From NCBI GenBank assembly GCA_011754535.1, contig JAAQVN010000001.1, positions 2,728,001 to 2,792,000 on the forward strand: 64,000 bases of DNA, read 5' to 3'. The notes below the pieces were generated by a model that made no database searches, was not told the DNA's origin, and saw only the letters and a program-made list of their open reading frames with translations. Positions 30,130-39,048 of the stretch are shown piece after piece (the first letter of the stretch is position 1; each line of letters starts with the position of its first letter). This stretch comes from Enterobacter asburiae. GTDB lineage: Bacteria; Pseudomonadota; Gammaproteobacteria; Enterobacterales; Enterobacteriaceae. The translations under genes and the position numbers were made by a program.

Positions 30130-31377
30130 TCAGGCCCCTTTACGGTGAATAGCGAAACGGCTGGCGTACCCTTCCGGATCGGTGCCGTTCCAGACGGTGC
30201 CGTCCATCAGCGTGCTGCTGCGGTACGGTGATGACGGTGCGGACATGCCGCCGACCGCGGCAGCGGCATCCTGCCAGACCGCAGTCTGGTTAATGCGCTG
30301 CGCGATGCCCGCATAGTCCGGCGCGGCTTTGAGCAAGCCCCAGCGGCGGAACTGGGTTAAGAACCACATACCGTCGGAGTGGTACGGGTAGCTGACGGCC
30401 CCCTCGTTGAAGAAGCGGATCGGGTGCGCGTCCTGCCAGCGCTGGCCCAGGCCGTTGTCGTACTCGCCGAGCATGCGCCCGGTAAGATACTGTTCTTTGC
30501 AGTTGAGCCACGCCCGGCGGGAGAGGATCTGCGCGGTTTCGCGTTTGTTTTCCGGGGATGCCTCGATCCAGCGCGCGGCCTCCAGCACCGCGCTCACCAG
30601 CGCCCGCGCGGTGTGCGGATTTTTCTCCACCCAGTCACGGCGCGTACCGAGGATTTTTTCCGGATGATCGGCCCAGATAGACTGCGACGTGGCGGCGGTA
30701 AAACCGATGCGGTCGTTAATCGCCCGCGCGTTCCACGGCTCGCCGACGCAGAAGCCCACCATGTTGCCAATGCGCATGTTCATCACCATCTGCGGCGGCG
30801 GCACGACGACCGTGCGCACGTCCTCAAACGGATTAATACCCGCGCTGGCCAGCCAGTAGTAGAGCCACATGGCGTGCGTCCCGGTCGGGAAGGTGTGCGC
30901 GAAGGTATAGGTTCCCGGCGCTTGCTGCCCGATCAGCGTTTTCAGCCCATCGAGGTCGCGAACGCCCTTCTCTGCCAGATCGCTGGAGAGCGTAATGGCC
31001 TGACCGTTCTGGTTGAGGGTCATCAGGTTCGCCATCTGCTGCGGTTTGCCGGCGATGCCCAGTTCCAGGCCGTACAGCAGGCCGTAAAGAATGTGTGCGG
31101 CATCAAGTTCCCCCGCCACCAGCTTGTCGCGCACCGCCGCCCAGCTCGCCTCTTTGGTGGGAACAAGGGTGATACCGTATTTTTTATCAAAGCCTTTCAG
31201 GGCTGCGATAACCACCGGCGCGCAGTCGGTCAGCGGGATAAACCCGACGCGCACCGTCTCCTGTTCCGGTTTATCCGAGCCTGCCGCCCAGGCGGCCTGC
31301 ATTACACCTGGTAATAGCACTGCGCCACTCGCCAGCATGCTGGCCTGCAAAAATCGCCGTCTCGACAAATCCGCCAT
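30130..31377 (-). CDS. nasF: Nitrate ABC transporter, Tat-exported substrate-binding protein
   Basis: 415 residues. The N-terminus has a twin-arginine signal (SRRRFLQASML, residues 5-15) ending around MQAAWA, so it is exported folded to the periplasm. The mature part is the NrtA-type two-lobed binding protein, with motifs GYIPLTDCAPVV-like FIPLTDCAPVV and WAAVRDKLVAGELDAAH. First gene of the operon; its 5' leader carries a hairpin, a terminator and a sigma-54-type promoter. Confidence 0.95.
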   Translation of the reverse strand: MADLSRRRFLQASMLASGAVLLPGVMQAAWAAGSDKPEQETVRVGFIPLTDCAPVVIAALKGFDKKYGITLVPTKEASWAAVRDKLVAGELDAAHILYGLLYGLELGIAGKPQQMANLMTLNQNGQAITLSSDLAEKGVRDLDGLKTLIGQQAPGTYTFAHTFPTGTHAMWLYYWLASAGINPFEDVRTVVVPPPQMVMNMRIGNMVGFCVGEPWNARAINDRIGFTAATSQSIWADHPEKILGTRRDWVEKNPHTARALVSAVLEAARWIEASPENKRETAQILSRRAWLNCKEQYLTGRMLGEYDNGLGQRWQDAHPIRFFNEGAVSYPYHSDGMWFLTQFRRWGLLKAAPDYAGIAQRINQTAVWQDAAAAVGGMSAPSSPYRSSTLMDGTVWNGTDPEGYASRFAIHRKGA

Positions 31378-31389
31378 AACCGCTCCCGA

Positions 31390-31437
31390 AAAAAAGCCAA
31401 AAAAAAGCGCCCGCCGTGCCGAAGCACCGCTGGACGC
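31390..31437 (-). terminator. Conditional terminator in the nasF leader
   Basis: Read leftwards: a stem of ~13 pairs with a TTCG tetraloop (GCGTCCAGCGGTGC/GCACGGCGGGCGC, one bulge and one mismatch) followed by eight T residues, just before the nasF start. In Klebsiella the equivalent leader terminator is overridden by NasR. Confidence 0.85.
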
Positions 31438-31455
31438 CTTTATCCCGAAGACTGA

Positions 31456-31473
31456 TGCACCGCCGTTGGCGCA
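31456..31473 (-). promoter_or_regulatory. ANTAR-type hairpin with AACGGC hexaloop in the nasF leader
   Basis: Read leftwards: UGCGCC-AACGGC-GGUGCA, six base pairs (one G-U) around a six-base loop with A at position 1 and G at position 4. That is the loop rule for ANTAR-domain RNA targets. It lies upstream of the leader terminator and is the expected NasR binding site. Confidence 0.7.
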
Positions 31474-31498
31474 CCGTCAAAAATGGTTAATTGAATAA

Positions 31499-31514
31499 TG
31501 CAAAGCTAATGCCA
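31499..31514 (-). promoter_or_regulatory. Sigma-54 promoter of the nas operon
   Basis: Minus strand TGGCATTAGCTTTGCA: GG and GC exactly ten bases apart in a TGGCA-N6-TTGCA context, the -24/-12 pattern. Predicts a start near 31488 and a leader of ~110 bases holding the hairpin and terminator. NtrC-dependent nitrogen control is known for Klebsiella nasF. I could not identify a clear NtrC dyad. Confidence 0.75.
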
Positions 31515-31604
31515 GGTCTGAAGACTCTGTTTCAGGGCCTGAAGCCGGGTTTTGCCCGCGTTCACGCACCTCAATCAGGCATAAAATGCCCGCTGATTGT
31601 GCAG

Positions 31605-32789
31605 CTACTCCTTAGGTGTTACCTGCCACACGCTCTTCACCGTAAGCAGCGCGCGGGCGATATCCACCATGCGCTGGTTCTTGTCCATCGCCATTTTGCG
31701 CAGCGTCGTCCAGGCCTGCTCTTCACTCATATGCTGATGGGTCATAAGCACGCTTTTGGCTTTATCAATGGTTTTGCGCTCCTCAAGCGTATCGCGCAGC
31801 GACGCGAGCTGGCGGGACAGCTGCTCTATTTCACGCGCCTGCTGGCGAACCAGGGTCAGCAGCGGTTTATCCGGGTAGTGAGCAAGCGGATCGTCCTCTT
31901 CATCCCCAGGAAGCGGGTACGCCTCGTCGCGCTGAATACGCTCATCCACCGCGACCATCAGATCGGCGATGATCGTCTCTTCCAGCGCGCGCAGATGCTC
32001 CAGCCGCGCCGTTTGCAGCGCAAACCAGGCGAGCGCGGTATGGCCATTGTCTGCGGCAGGCTGGCGGGTACAGGCCACGCGCCGGAGTTGCTCCGTCTCA
32101 CGATCGGGCTGGCAGTTGAGTGAGAATATAGTCTGCACGTCAGCCTGGCTGTGGGAGAGAAAGATCTCAAAGCAGGCCTGCTGCCCGTCAATGCGGTCAA
32201 CCAGCCGCTGGCGCGTCACATCGTCGAAAAAGCCCTGCGTAAAGCCAATCGCCCCCAGGGCCCGCTCCTGTCCTGCCAGCTCTTTCCCCTGCATCAGGCT
32301 ATAAAGCGCGACGAAACGGCCCGCGATTTGCGGGTCGTCAATGCTGTCATTAAGCTGAGGCACGATACTGAGCAGGTGGCGCAGCATACGGGAGTAGTGC
32401 TCCATTGCCTGCGGAGCCGTTAGCGTTTGCCGACTTACACCGTCGCGCAGCGCGGGAAGCGTCTCAAGCGTGAGCAGCGCATTGCCGATACGTTCGCAAA
32501 CGGCGCTTCCCGGGAAGGCGGACTGTTTTCCAAGAATGTCATTCAGTGCAGCAAGGTTTTCGTCCACCAGCGCCCGGCTGGCTTTGCATTCAGGCGCGTA
32601 GAGCTTACCCTGTGAGCAGAGCCAGACGTTGGACGCCCCGCGCTCGCACTGGAGCATATGCACCAGCTGGCTAATGCCGTGCACCAGCACGTTCAGCTGC
32701 GCCAGCCTGCTGAGCTGCTCCCGGCGCATACGCCTTGCGCGCTGGAGCCATTCGGTTGCACCTGGCGAAATGCCGGCCATTAATGTCAT
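31605..32789 (-). CDS. nasR: Nitrate/nitrite-responsive antiterminator NasR
   Basis: 394 residues. An N-terminal NIT (nitrate/nitrite-sensing) helical domain spans ~30-300 and includes the early motif QCERGASNVWLCSQG. The C-terminal ANTAR domain (~320-385) has the helical pattern with KTIDKAKSVLMTHQHMSEEQAW. Binds nitrate and then the nas leader RNA, preventing termination before nasF. Lies directly upstream of its target operon with its own transcription unit. Confidence 0.95.
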   Translation of the reverse strand: MTLMAGISPGATEWLQRARRMRREQLSRLAQLNVLVHGISQLVHMLQCERGASNVWLCSQGKLYAPECKASRALVDENLAALNDILGKQSAFPGSAVCERIGNALLTLETLPALRDGVSRQTLTAPQAMEHYSRMLRHLLSIVPQLNDSIDDPQIAGRFVALYSLMQGKELAGQERALGAIGFTQGFFDDVTRQRLVDRIDGQQACFEIFLSHSQADVQTIFSLNCQPDRETEQLRRVACTRQPAADNGHTALAWFALQTARLEHLRALEETIIADLMVAVDERIQRDEAYPLPGDEEDDPLAHYPDKPLLTLVRQQAREIEQLSRQLASLRDTLEERKTIDKAKSVLMTHQHMSEEQAWTTLRKMAMDKNQRMVDIARALLTVKSVWQVTPKE

Positions 32790-32861
32790 GCTTACTCTCC
32801 CGGACAGCGAAACTCCGGGTAATTAAGCAATATTCGTGCCTTTTAAAGAACAGGAGTCAAC

Positions 32862-33215
32862 ATGCAGAAGATTGTGATCGTCGCCAACGGTGCGGCCTAC
32901 GGCAGCGAATCCCTTTTCAACAGCCTGCGCCTGGCGATCGCGCTACGCGAAAAAGAGAGCGACCTGGCGTTACGGCTTTTTTTAATGTCGGACGCCGTCA
33001 CTGCCGGGCTGAAGGGGCAGAAACCGGCAGAGGGCTATAACATTCAGCAGATGCTGGAGATCCTGACCGCGCAAAATGTACCGGTGAAACTGTGCAAGAC
33101 CTGCACCGACGGGCGAGGTATTACCGGGCTGCCGCTGATCGATGGCGTGGAAATCGGTACGCTGGTGGAACTGGCCGAATGGACGCTGACCGCGGATAAA
33201 GTATTAACTTTTTAA
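32862..33215 (+). CDS. ychN: DsrE/DsrF-like protein YchN
   Basis: 117 residues, near-identical to E. coli YchN. A small DsrE/F-fold protein (forms a hexamer in E. coli) with a conserved cysteine pair in KLCKTCTDGRGI, suggesting sulfur-relay or redox chemistry, though no function is established. Preceded by an AGGAG site. In E. coli it sits between ychO and chaC; here the nas cluster separates it from ychO. Confidence 0.95.
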   Translation: MQKIVIVANGAAYGSESLFNSLRLAIALREKESDLALRLFLMSDAVTAGLKGQKPAEGYNIQQMLEILTAQNVPVKLCKTCTDGRGITGLPLIDGVEIGTLVELAEWTLTADKVLTF

Positions 33216-33321
33216 TAATAAACCCGTAAAAATATTATTTTCTTATGGACGCGGTTTCAGCATCAAGTTTACCTGCGGGGTTGCCGATAGGCATGGAAAC
33301 AACACAGCAGGTATTTCACTT

Positions 33322-35106
33322 ATGTTCAGATCCATTCGCGCACGCATTATCGCCGCGACGACAGGCTGCCTTGTCGTCGCCCTTCTTCTCAATACCGTTA
33401 TTAACTTCCAGGTGACGCGCCAGGATAACCAGCAGTCCCAGCGCGATATTCTGACCAGCACCAGCGCCAGCCACAACATGGCGATTGCCGACTGGGTCAA
33501 AAGCAAAATGACGGTGATTGCCTCCGCGCAGAGCATCGCACTGGCTGACGATCCCGTTCCGGTATTTAAGCAGCTTGCCCAGGCTGGCGGCTTCACCAAC
33601 GTCTACGTGGGCTACGCCAGCAAGACGGCGAAATTCTCCGACCCGGCGGGCGTCCCGGCGGATTATGACCCGACCATACGCCCCTGGTACCAGCAGGTGG
33701 TGAGCACGGACGGCCCGGTTGTGACGGCGCCCTACGTTGATGCCGGGACCGGGAAGCTGGTGGTGACATTTGCCGTGCCAGTGAAGGAGAATGGCACTCT
33801 GAAAGCGGTGGTGGCGGGCGATGTCGCCATGGATAGCGTGGTGGCGAACGTGCGCGGTATCCACCCCACGCCTGCCAGCAGCGGGTTACTCCTGAACACC
33901 GACGGCACGGTGATTGCCGCCAACGAGCCGGCCCTGACGCTGAAGCCGTTTGCCGAGACGATCAAAGGCATCGACCTTGCAGCGCTGAAAAGTGGTAACC
34001 CGGTCGACGGAACGCTGAATGACGAGGAAAAAACCTTTATCGCCTCAGCCGTGCCGGGCACGAACTGGCTGCTGGTCGTCGCCCTCGATAGCAGCGACGC
34101 CACCTCCGGCATGCGTTCCCTGCTGAAAGCGTCGGCGATTTCGCTGGTGATCCTGGCATTCCTGAGCGGCGCTATTGTTCACGTCCTGATTGCACGCCTG
34201 CTGAAGCGTCTGTCCGACATTCGCGACGCGATGCACAGCATTGCCAACGGCACCAACGATCTTTCCCAGCGCCTGCCGGACAGCGGCGATGACGAAGTGG
34301 CGCAAATTGCACAGGCGTTTAACGCCTTCAGCGATAAGCTCTCGGTGGTGATGGCCCAGCTTCGCGACGCCAGCGCCTCGGTGAAAAACGCCGCGCAGGA
34401 GATTGCGGCAGGCAACCAGGATCTTTCCGGACGTACCGAGCAGGCCGCGTCCAGCCTTCGCGAAACCGCCAGCGCCGTGGAAGAGATAACCGCCTCCGTC
34501 ACCCAGTCGAATGAATCGGCAGCAGAAGCCAACGACCAGGCAAGCCGGGCCTCTGCGGCCGCAGCGCGCGGCGGTGAAGTGGTCTCGCAGGCCATCAGCA
34601 CCATGCAGTCCATCGAAGTGGCTTCTGCAAAAATTGGCGATATCACCAGTGTGATCGACGGCATCGCCTTCCAGACCAACATTCTGGCGCTGAACGCCTC
34701 CGTCGAGGCGGCACGTGCCGGTGAGCAGGGCCGCGGGTTCGCTGTGGTGGCCGGCGAAGTGCGGAACCTCGCCAGCCGCAGCGCCCAGGCGGCGAAAGAG
34801 ATCAAATCGCTTATCGACTCTACCACAGACAGCGTGGCCACCGGCTCGCGCTACGTGCATCTGGCCGGGGAAAGCATGGATGAGATCCGATCCAGCATCG
34901 GCAGCGTCTCCGGCATCATGCGCGAAATATCTATTGCGACCAGCGAACAGATGAAAGGCATTCACGAGATCAACCACGCGGTAACCCACCTCGACCGGAT
35001 GGTGCAGCAGAACGCCGAGCTGGTGGTGCAGTCCGCCGCGGCCGCCAGCGCATTGCAAAGCCAGGCGGGCGACCTTGCTGAAACCGCCGGTCATTTCCGC
35101 ATTTAA
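33322..35106 (+). CDS. Methyl-accepting chemotaxis protein with dCache sensor
   Basis: 594 residues. TM1 (~10-30), periplasmic dCache domain (~35-270), TM2 (~278-300), HAMP (~300-350) and a signalling hairpin whose tip contains IDGIAFQTNILALNASVEAA (~450). The sensor has R-x-W-Y followed by Y-x-D (DPTIRPWYQQ, then APYVDAGTG), the arrangement of amino-acid- or amine-binding dCache domains. No C-terminal NWETF-type pentapeptide, so adaptation enzymes would need another tether. Not present here in E. coli K-12. A separate gene ending in a palindrome. Confidence 0.92.
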   Translation: MFRSIRARIIAATTGCLVVALLLNTVINFQVTRQDNQQSQRDILTSTSASHNMAIADWVKSKMTVIASAQSIALADDPVPVFKQLAQAGGFTNVYVGYASKTAKFSDPAGVPADYDPTIRPWYQQVVSTDGPVVTAPYVDAGTGKLVVTFAVPVKENGTLKAVVAGDVAMDSVVANVRGIHPTPASSGLLLNTDGTVIAANEPALTLKPFAETIKGIDLAALKSGNPVDGTLNDEEKTFIASAVPGTNWLLVVALDSSDATSGMRSLLKASAISLVILAFLSGAIVHVLIARLLKRLSDIRDAMHSIANGTNDLSQRLPDSGDDEVAQIAQAFNAFSDKLSVVMAQLRDASASVKNAAQEIAAGNQDLSGRTEQAASSLRETASAVEEITASVTQSNESAAEANDQASRASAAAARGGEVVSQAISTMQSIEVASAKIGDITSVIDGIAFQTNILALNASVEAARAGEQGRGFAVVAGEVRNLASRSAQAAKEIKSLIDSTTDSVATGSRYVHLAGESMDEIRSSIGSVSGIMREISIATSEQMKGIHEINHAVTHLDRMVQQNAELVVQSAAAASALQSQAGDLAETAGHFRI

Positions 35107-35114
35107 TTTTATTT

Positions 35115-35144
35115 CCGCGCGGGTTTACCGGGTAAAACCCGCGC
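35115..35144 (+). terminator. Palindrome after the chemoreceptor gene
   Basis: GCGCGGGTTT/AAACCCGCGC arms, ten base pairs, a few bases after the stop. No strong T run follows, so termination may depend on the second small hairpin (AATGC/GCATT plus T-rich tail) near 35151-35178. Confidence 0.5.
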
Positions 35145-35301
35145 CAGCTGAATGCTTTCAGGCATTTTGTCATTTTTGTTTAAACGTTATGCCATTTTTT
35201 GATCAAAATCAGCATCCCTCGCCTCCCTCTTTGGTGTTATGCAATGAGTATTTTGTGAACAATATCACGCTCGGGATGGGCAAAATCGACGGGGTAAATA
35301 A

Positions 35302-35541
35302 ATGGCACTGGTGAAAACAAGTTTGAAACTGTTTGGCGGGGATACGGTGGTGGTGCGTTGCTCAGAGCGCTGTCGTATTCATCTGATGAGTGCGAAAGCA
35401 CAGAAGCAGTCCCAGGCGGATATTCTGACCGTTCAGGATGATAAGGCCTGGCTAACCGTGCCGTATACCGGCACGTGGGATGTTCTGATCGACAGCCACA
35501 GCCAGTCGCTGGAACATTCGGTCAGTTACGTGGCAGCGTAA
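35302..35541 (+). CDS. Small DUF1883-like protein
   Basis: 79 residues, no signal peptide, predicted beta-rich. The pattern GDTVVVRCSERCRIHLM at the start and VPYTGTWDVLIDS near the end recalls DUF1883 (GD-VxV..., then VP-G-W-V-ID), though it is shorter in the middle. Function unknown. Lies 195 bases downstream of the chemoreceptor with its own GGGG-type ribosome-binding site, and converges on chaC. I give the family tentatively. Confidence 0.65.
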   Translation: MALVKTSLKLFGGDTVVVRCSERCRIHLMSAKAQKQSQADILTVQDDKAWLTVPYTGTWDVLIDSHSQSLEHSVSYVAA

Positions 35542-35546
35542 TTTAA

Positions 35547-35566
35547 ACGCCCGGCGAGCCGGGCGT
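35547..35566. terminator. Hairpin between DUF1883-like gene and chaC
   Basis: ACGCCCGGC and GCCGGGCGT arms with almost no loop, located between convergent stops; T-rich only weakly on either side. Probably a shared terminator. Confidence 0.5.
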
Positions 35567-35570
35567 ATTC

Positions 35571-36266
35571 TCAGGCAAAACCCGGTCGCAGCGTGCTGTT
35601 GAGCGGGTTCCCTTCCAGCAACGCCTTCACCTTTACCACCAGCTCATTCAGACAATCGTCCTGCATGCCGAGGCGGGTCAGCTCCTGATCGAGGGAGAAG
35701 AGATACTGCGCGTTGGTGCCGAGCGGCCCGCTGGCGGCGGCAATTAACGGGGCAATCACCTGCGTGCGGGTGTCCGCCTCATACAGCGGATGGCGCGGAT
35801 CCATAATAAACACCAGCGCGTTTACGGTGCGTCCGTCGTCAAGCTCCAGCTTGCACCAGCTCGGCATATAGCAGCCGGTGATCATCTCGCGCTTCCAGAG
35901 CAGCGTCAGCTCCTCTTCGAGCGTGGCATCCGGCAGGCGATACGCCACGCCCGTGGTGCGTCCGCCCTCTTTCAGTGCAAGCATGCGCCCTGGCTGACAG
36001 GCGCTGCCGCGTCCGGCCGTCAGGCGCAGGCAAAATGCGCGGTGCCAGCCGGGCAACGTACCCGTTGCCGATTCAACAAATTCGAGAGCCGGGTTCCACA
36101 TCAGTGAACCGTAGCCAAAAATCCATACCGGGCCATCATCCGGGCGGCAGGCAAGCGTGGCAGCGAGCGACGCCGCACGTTGTTCAGCTGACCAGAGAAG
36201 CGATTCCTCAATAGCACCAAATGCCGTCTTACAATCTGCCTTCATTAAGAAATCACGCGTTAACAC
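35571..36266 (-). CDS. chaC: Glutathione-specific gamma-glutamylcyclotransferase
   Basis: 231 residues from a GTG at 36266, chosen because GGAGG lies six bases upstream and the length then equals E. coli ChaC; in-frame ATGs at 36287 and further up lack such a site. The substrate-binding loop YGSLMW is present (in IFGYGSLMWNPALEF, ~50-64), and the catalytic glutamate is expected further on. Cleaves glutathione to 5-oxoproline and Cys-Gly. Downstream of chaB in the same direction. Confidence 0.93.
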   Translation of the reverse strand: MLTRDFLMKADCKTAFGAIEESLLWSAEQRAASLAATLACRPDDGPVWIFGYGSLMWNPALEFVESATGTLPGWHRAFCLRLTAGRGSACQPGRMLALKEGGRTTGVAYRLPDATLEEELTLLWKREMITGCYMPSWCKLELDDGRTVNALVFIMDPRHPLYEADTRTQVIAPLIAAASGPLGTNAQYLFSLDQELTRLGMQDDCLNELVVKVKALLEGNPLNSTLRPGFA

Positions 36267-36443
36267 TTTACACCTCCGCCACTGCATGCTTCCTTGCGAC
36301 ATCTGTAATTCGCCTTCCCGACATTCTGTGCTGGTCATTTTGCCAGCAGTCAAATAACGATAAGCAATTAGCGGACCAGTTGCAATACAACGGAAGTTCA
36401 ACCGCCTGAAAAGTCAAAATGAAGGCAGCGAATAATTTCACGG

Positions 36444-36674
36444 CTATTTCTTTTTATGCCATTTATCATCGTCTCCTTTCTCATAGTCATGTTTTACTGC
36501 GGCCCAGGCGACTTTGTGTGCCGTCTCTTCCCGGCTGGCATCATCCCGCCGATCGTCCTTATCTTTGTACTGATCCCATGCGCTGTTAAATGCTTCTTTA
36601 TAGATATCCTGGGCGTGTTCGGGCAGGACGTTTTTCACGTTATCGGGTAATTCGCGTTTCGTTTTATATGGCAT
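36444..36674 (-). CDS. chaB: ChaB, cation transport regulator family protein
   Basis: 76 residues from ATG 36674 with AGAGAGG upstream. The ChaB domain starts PYKTKRELPDNVKNVLPEHAQDIYKEAFNSA-like (helical), and the tail is lysine/aspartate-rich (KGDDDKWHKKK). Proposed regulator of ChaA, but the mechanism is unproved. Divergent from chaA. Confidence 0.94.
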   Translation of the reverse strand: MPYKTKRELPDNVKNVLPEHAQDIYKEAFNSAWDQYKDKDDRRDDASREETAHKVAWAAVKHDYEKGDDDKWHKKK

Positions 36675-36942
36675 CACTAACCTCTCTTTTGGCTAAAGAG
36701 TAAGTGTGGACGACGATACGCCATGGTGCCACCCGGCAATAGATACTGATTAAACTAAATTCATAATCTATTGTTATTTAATTACTATTTAAATTAAATA
36801 TCTTATTACAGGCATCAAACATGAAAACCATGACAAAGGGTAAAATTAAGTAAAAAATAAAGGGTATTTAACAGATTTCTGTTAGTTTAATGCCCTCAAA
36901 ATCTATCTATAATTACAAGCACCTGCATTGATGGAGAAGCAC

Positions 36943-38043
36943 ATGACAGCAACACACGAGGCGGTAAAGACCCGCCACAAGGAGACGTCACTCATTTTCC
37001 CGGTTCTGGCACTGGCTGTGCTGCTCTTCTGGGGAAGCAGTCAGTCACTGCCAGTGGTGGTTGGTATCAATATTCTTGCTCTGGTCGGCATCTTAACCAG
37101 CGCATTTAGCGTCGTTCGCCATGCGGACGTATTGGCCCACCGTCTGGGCGAGCCGTACGGCTCGTTAATTCTCAGCCTTTCTGTCGTTATTCTCGAAGTC
37201 AGCCTGATTTCCGCGCTCATGGCGACCGGCGATGCCGCCCCAACGCTGATGCGCGACACGCTCTACTCCATCATTATGATTGTGACGGGCGGCCTGGTGG
37301 GCTTCTCCCTTCTGCTGGGCGGACGCAAATTTGCGACCCAGTATATGAACCTGTTCGGTATTAAACAGTATCTGATTGCCCTCTTCCCGCTGGCCATTAT
37401 CGTGCTGGTCTTTCCGATGGCGCTGCCGGGCGCGAATTTTTCTACCGGTCAGGCACTGCTGGTCGCGCTGATTTCCGCCGCCATGTACGGCGTGTTTCTG
37501 TTGATTCAAACCAAAACGCACCAGAGCCTGTTTGTGTACGAGCATGAAGATGACGGCGACGATGATGACCCGCACCACGGTAAGCCGTCGGCCCACAGCA
37601 GCGCGTGGCATACGGTTTGGCTGATCGTGCATCTGATCGCGGTTATCGCGGTCACCAAGATGAACGCCAACCCGCTGGAGACGCTGTTAACCGAGCTGAA
37701 CGCCCCGGTGGCCTTTACCGGTTTCCTGGTGGCGCTGCTGATCCTGTCCCCTGAGGGTCTGGGCGCGCTCAAGGCGGTGCTGAACAATCAGGTGCAGCGC
37801 GCAATGAACCTGTTCTTCGGCTCCGTGCTGGCGACCATTTCCCTCACCGTACCGGTGGTGACGCTGATTGCCTTTATGACGGGTAACGATCTGCAGTTTG
37901 CGCTGGGCGCGCCGGAGATGATTGTGATGGTGGCCTCGCTGCTGCTGTGCCAGATTTCATTCTCCACTGGCCGCACCAATGTGCTGAACGGCGCAGCGCA
38001 TATGGCGCTGTTTGTAGCGTATTTGATGACGATTTTTGCGTAG
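36943..38043 (+). CDS. chaA: Sodium-potassium/proton antiporter
   Basis: 366 residues from ATG 36943 (GGAG upstream), the E. coli length; a start at 36928 is possible but not conserved. CaCA-family protein with about eleven transmembrane helices. The two family repeats contain LGEPYGSLILSLSVVILEVSLI and, in the second half, LILSPEGLGALKAV, each with the key acidic residue. The central acidic/histidine-rich loop EHEDDGDDDDPHHGK is cytoplasmic. Exports Na+, K+ and Ca2+ at alkaline pH. Confidence 0.96.
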   Translation: MTATHEAVKTRHKETSLIFPVLALAVLLFWGSSQSLPVVVGINILALVGILTSAFSVVRHADVLAHRLGEPYGSLILSLSVVILEVSLISALMATGDAAPTLMRDTLYSIIMIVTGGLVGFSLLLGGRKFATQYMNLFGIKQYLIALFPLAIIVLVFPMALPGANFSTGQALLVALISAAMYGVFLLIQTKTHQSLFVYEHEDDGDDDDPHHGKPSAHSSAWHTVWLIVHLIAVIAVTKMNANPLETLLTELNAPVAFTGFLVALLILSPEGLGALKAVLNNQVQRAMNLFFGSVLATISLTVPVVTLIAFMTGNDLQFALGAPEMIVMVASLLLCQISFSTGRTNVLNGAAHMALFVAYLMTIFA

Positions 38044-38073
38044 CCTTTTTGCCCAGCGGCGCTTCGCTTGCAG

Positions 38074-38119
38074 GGCCTACGGGTTTTGTAGGCCGGGTAA
38101 GCGCAGCGCCACCAGGCAA
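38074..38119. repeat. REP-like element between chaA and kdsA
   Basis: GGCCTAC/GTAGGCC hairpin followed by GCCGGGTAAGCGCAGCGCCACCAGGC, a typical enterobacterial REP unit; between two convergent genes. Confidence 0.75.
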
Positions 38120-38130
38120 TATGCCCCATA

Positions 38131-38156
38131 AAAAAACCCGCCGAAGCGGGTTTTTT
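38131..38156 (-). terminator. Terminator of kdsA (bidirectional)
   Basis: CCCGC-CGAA-GCGGG with A and T runs on both sides, directly beside the kdsA stop. Can also stop chaA transcripts. Confidence 0.85.
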
Positions 38157-38157
38157 A

Positions 38158-39021
<864 letters not shown>

Positions 39022-39048
39022 TTATTCAGGTGTGAATCGGAATTAAGA

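Noticed and set aside
31515..31604. NtrC binding dyad upstream of the nas sigma-54 promoter
   Set aside because: GCACC and GGTGT half-sites occur but not in the TGCACC-N5-GGTGCA spacing; I could not defend a site.
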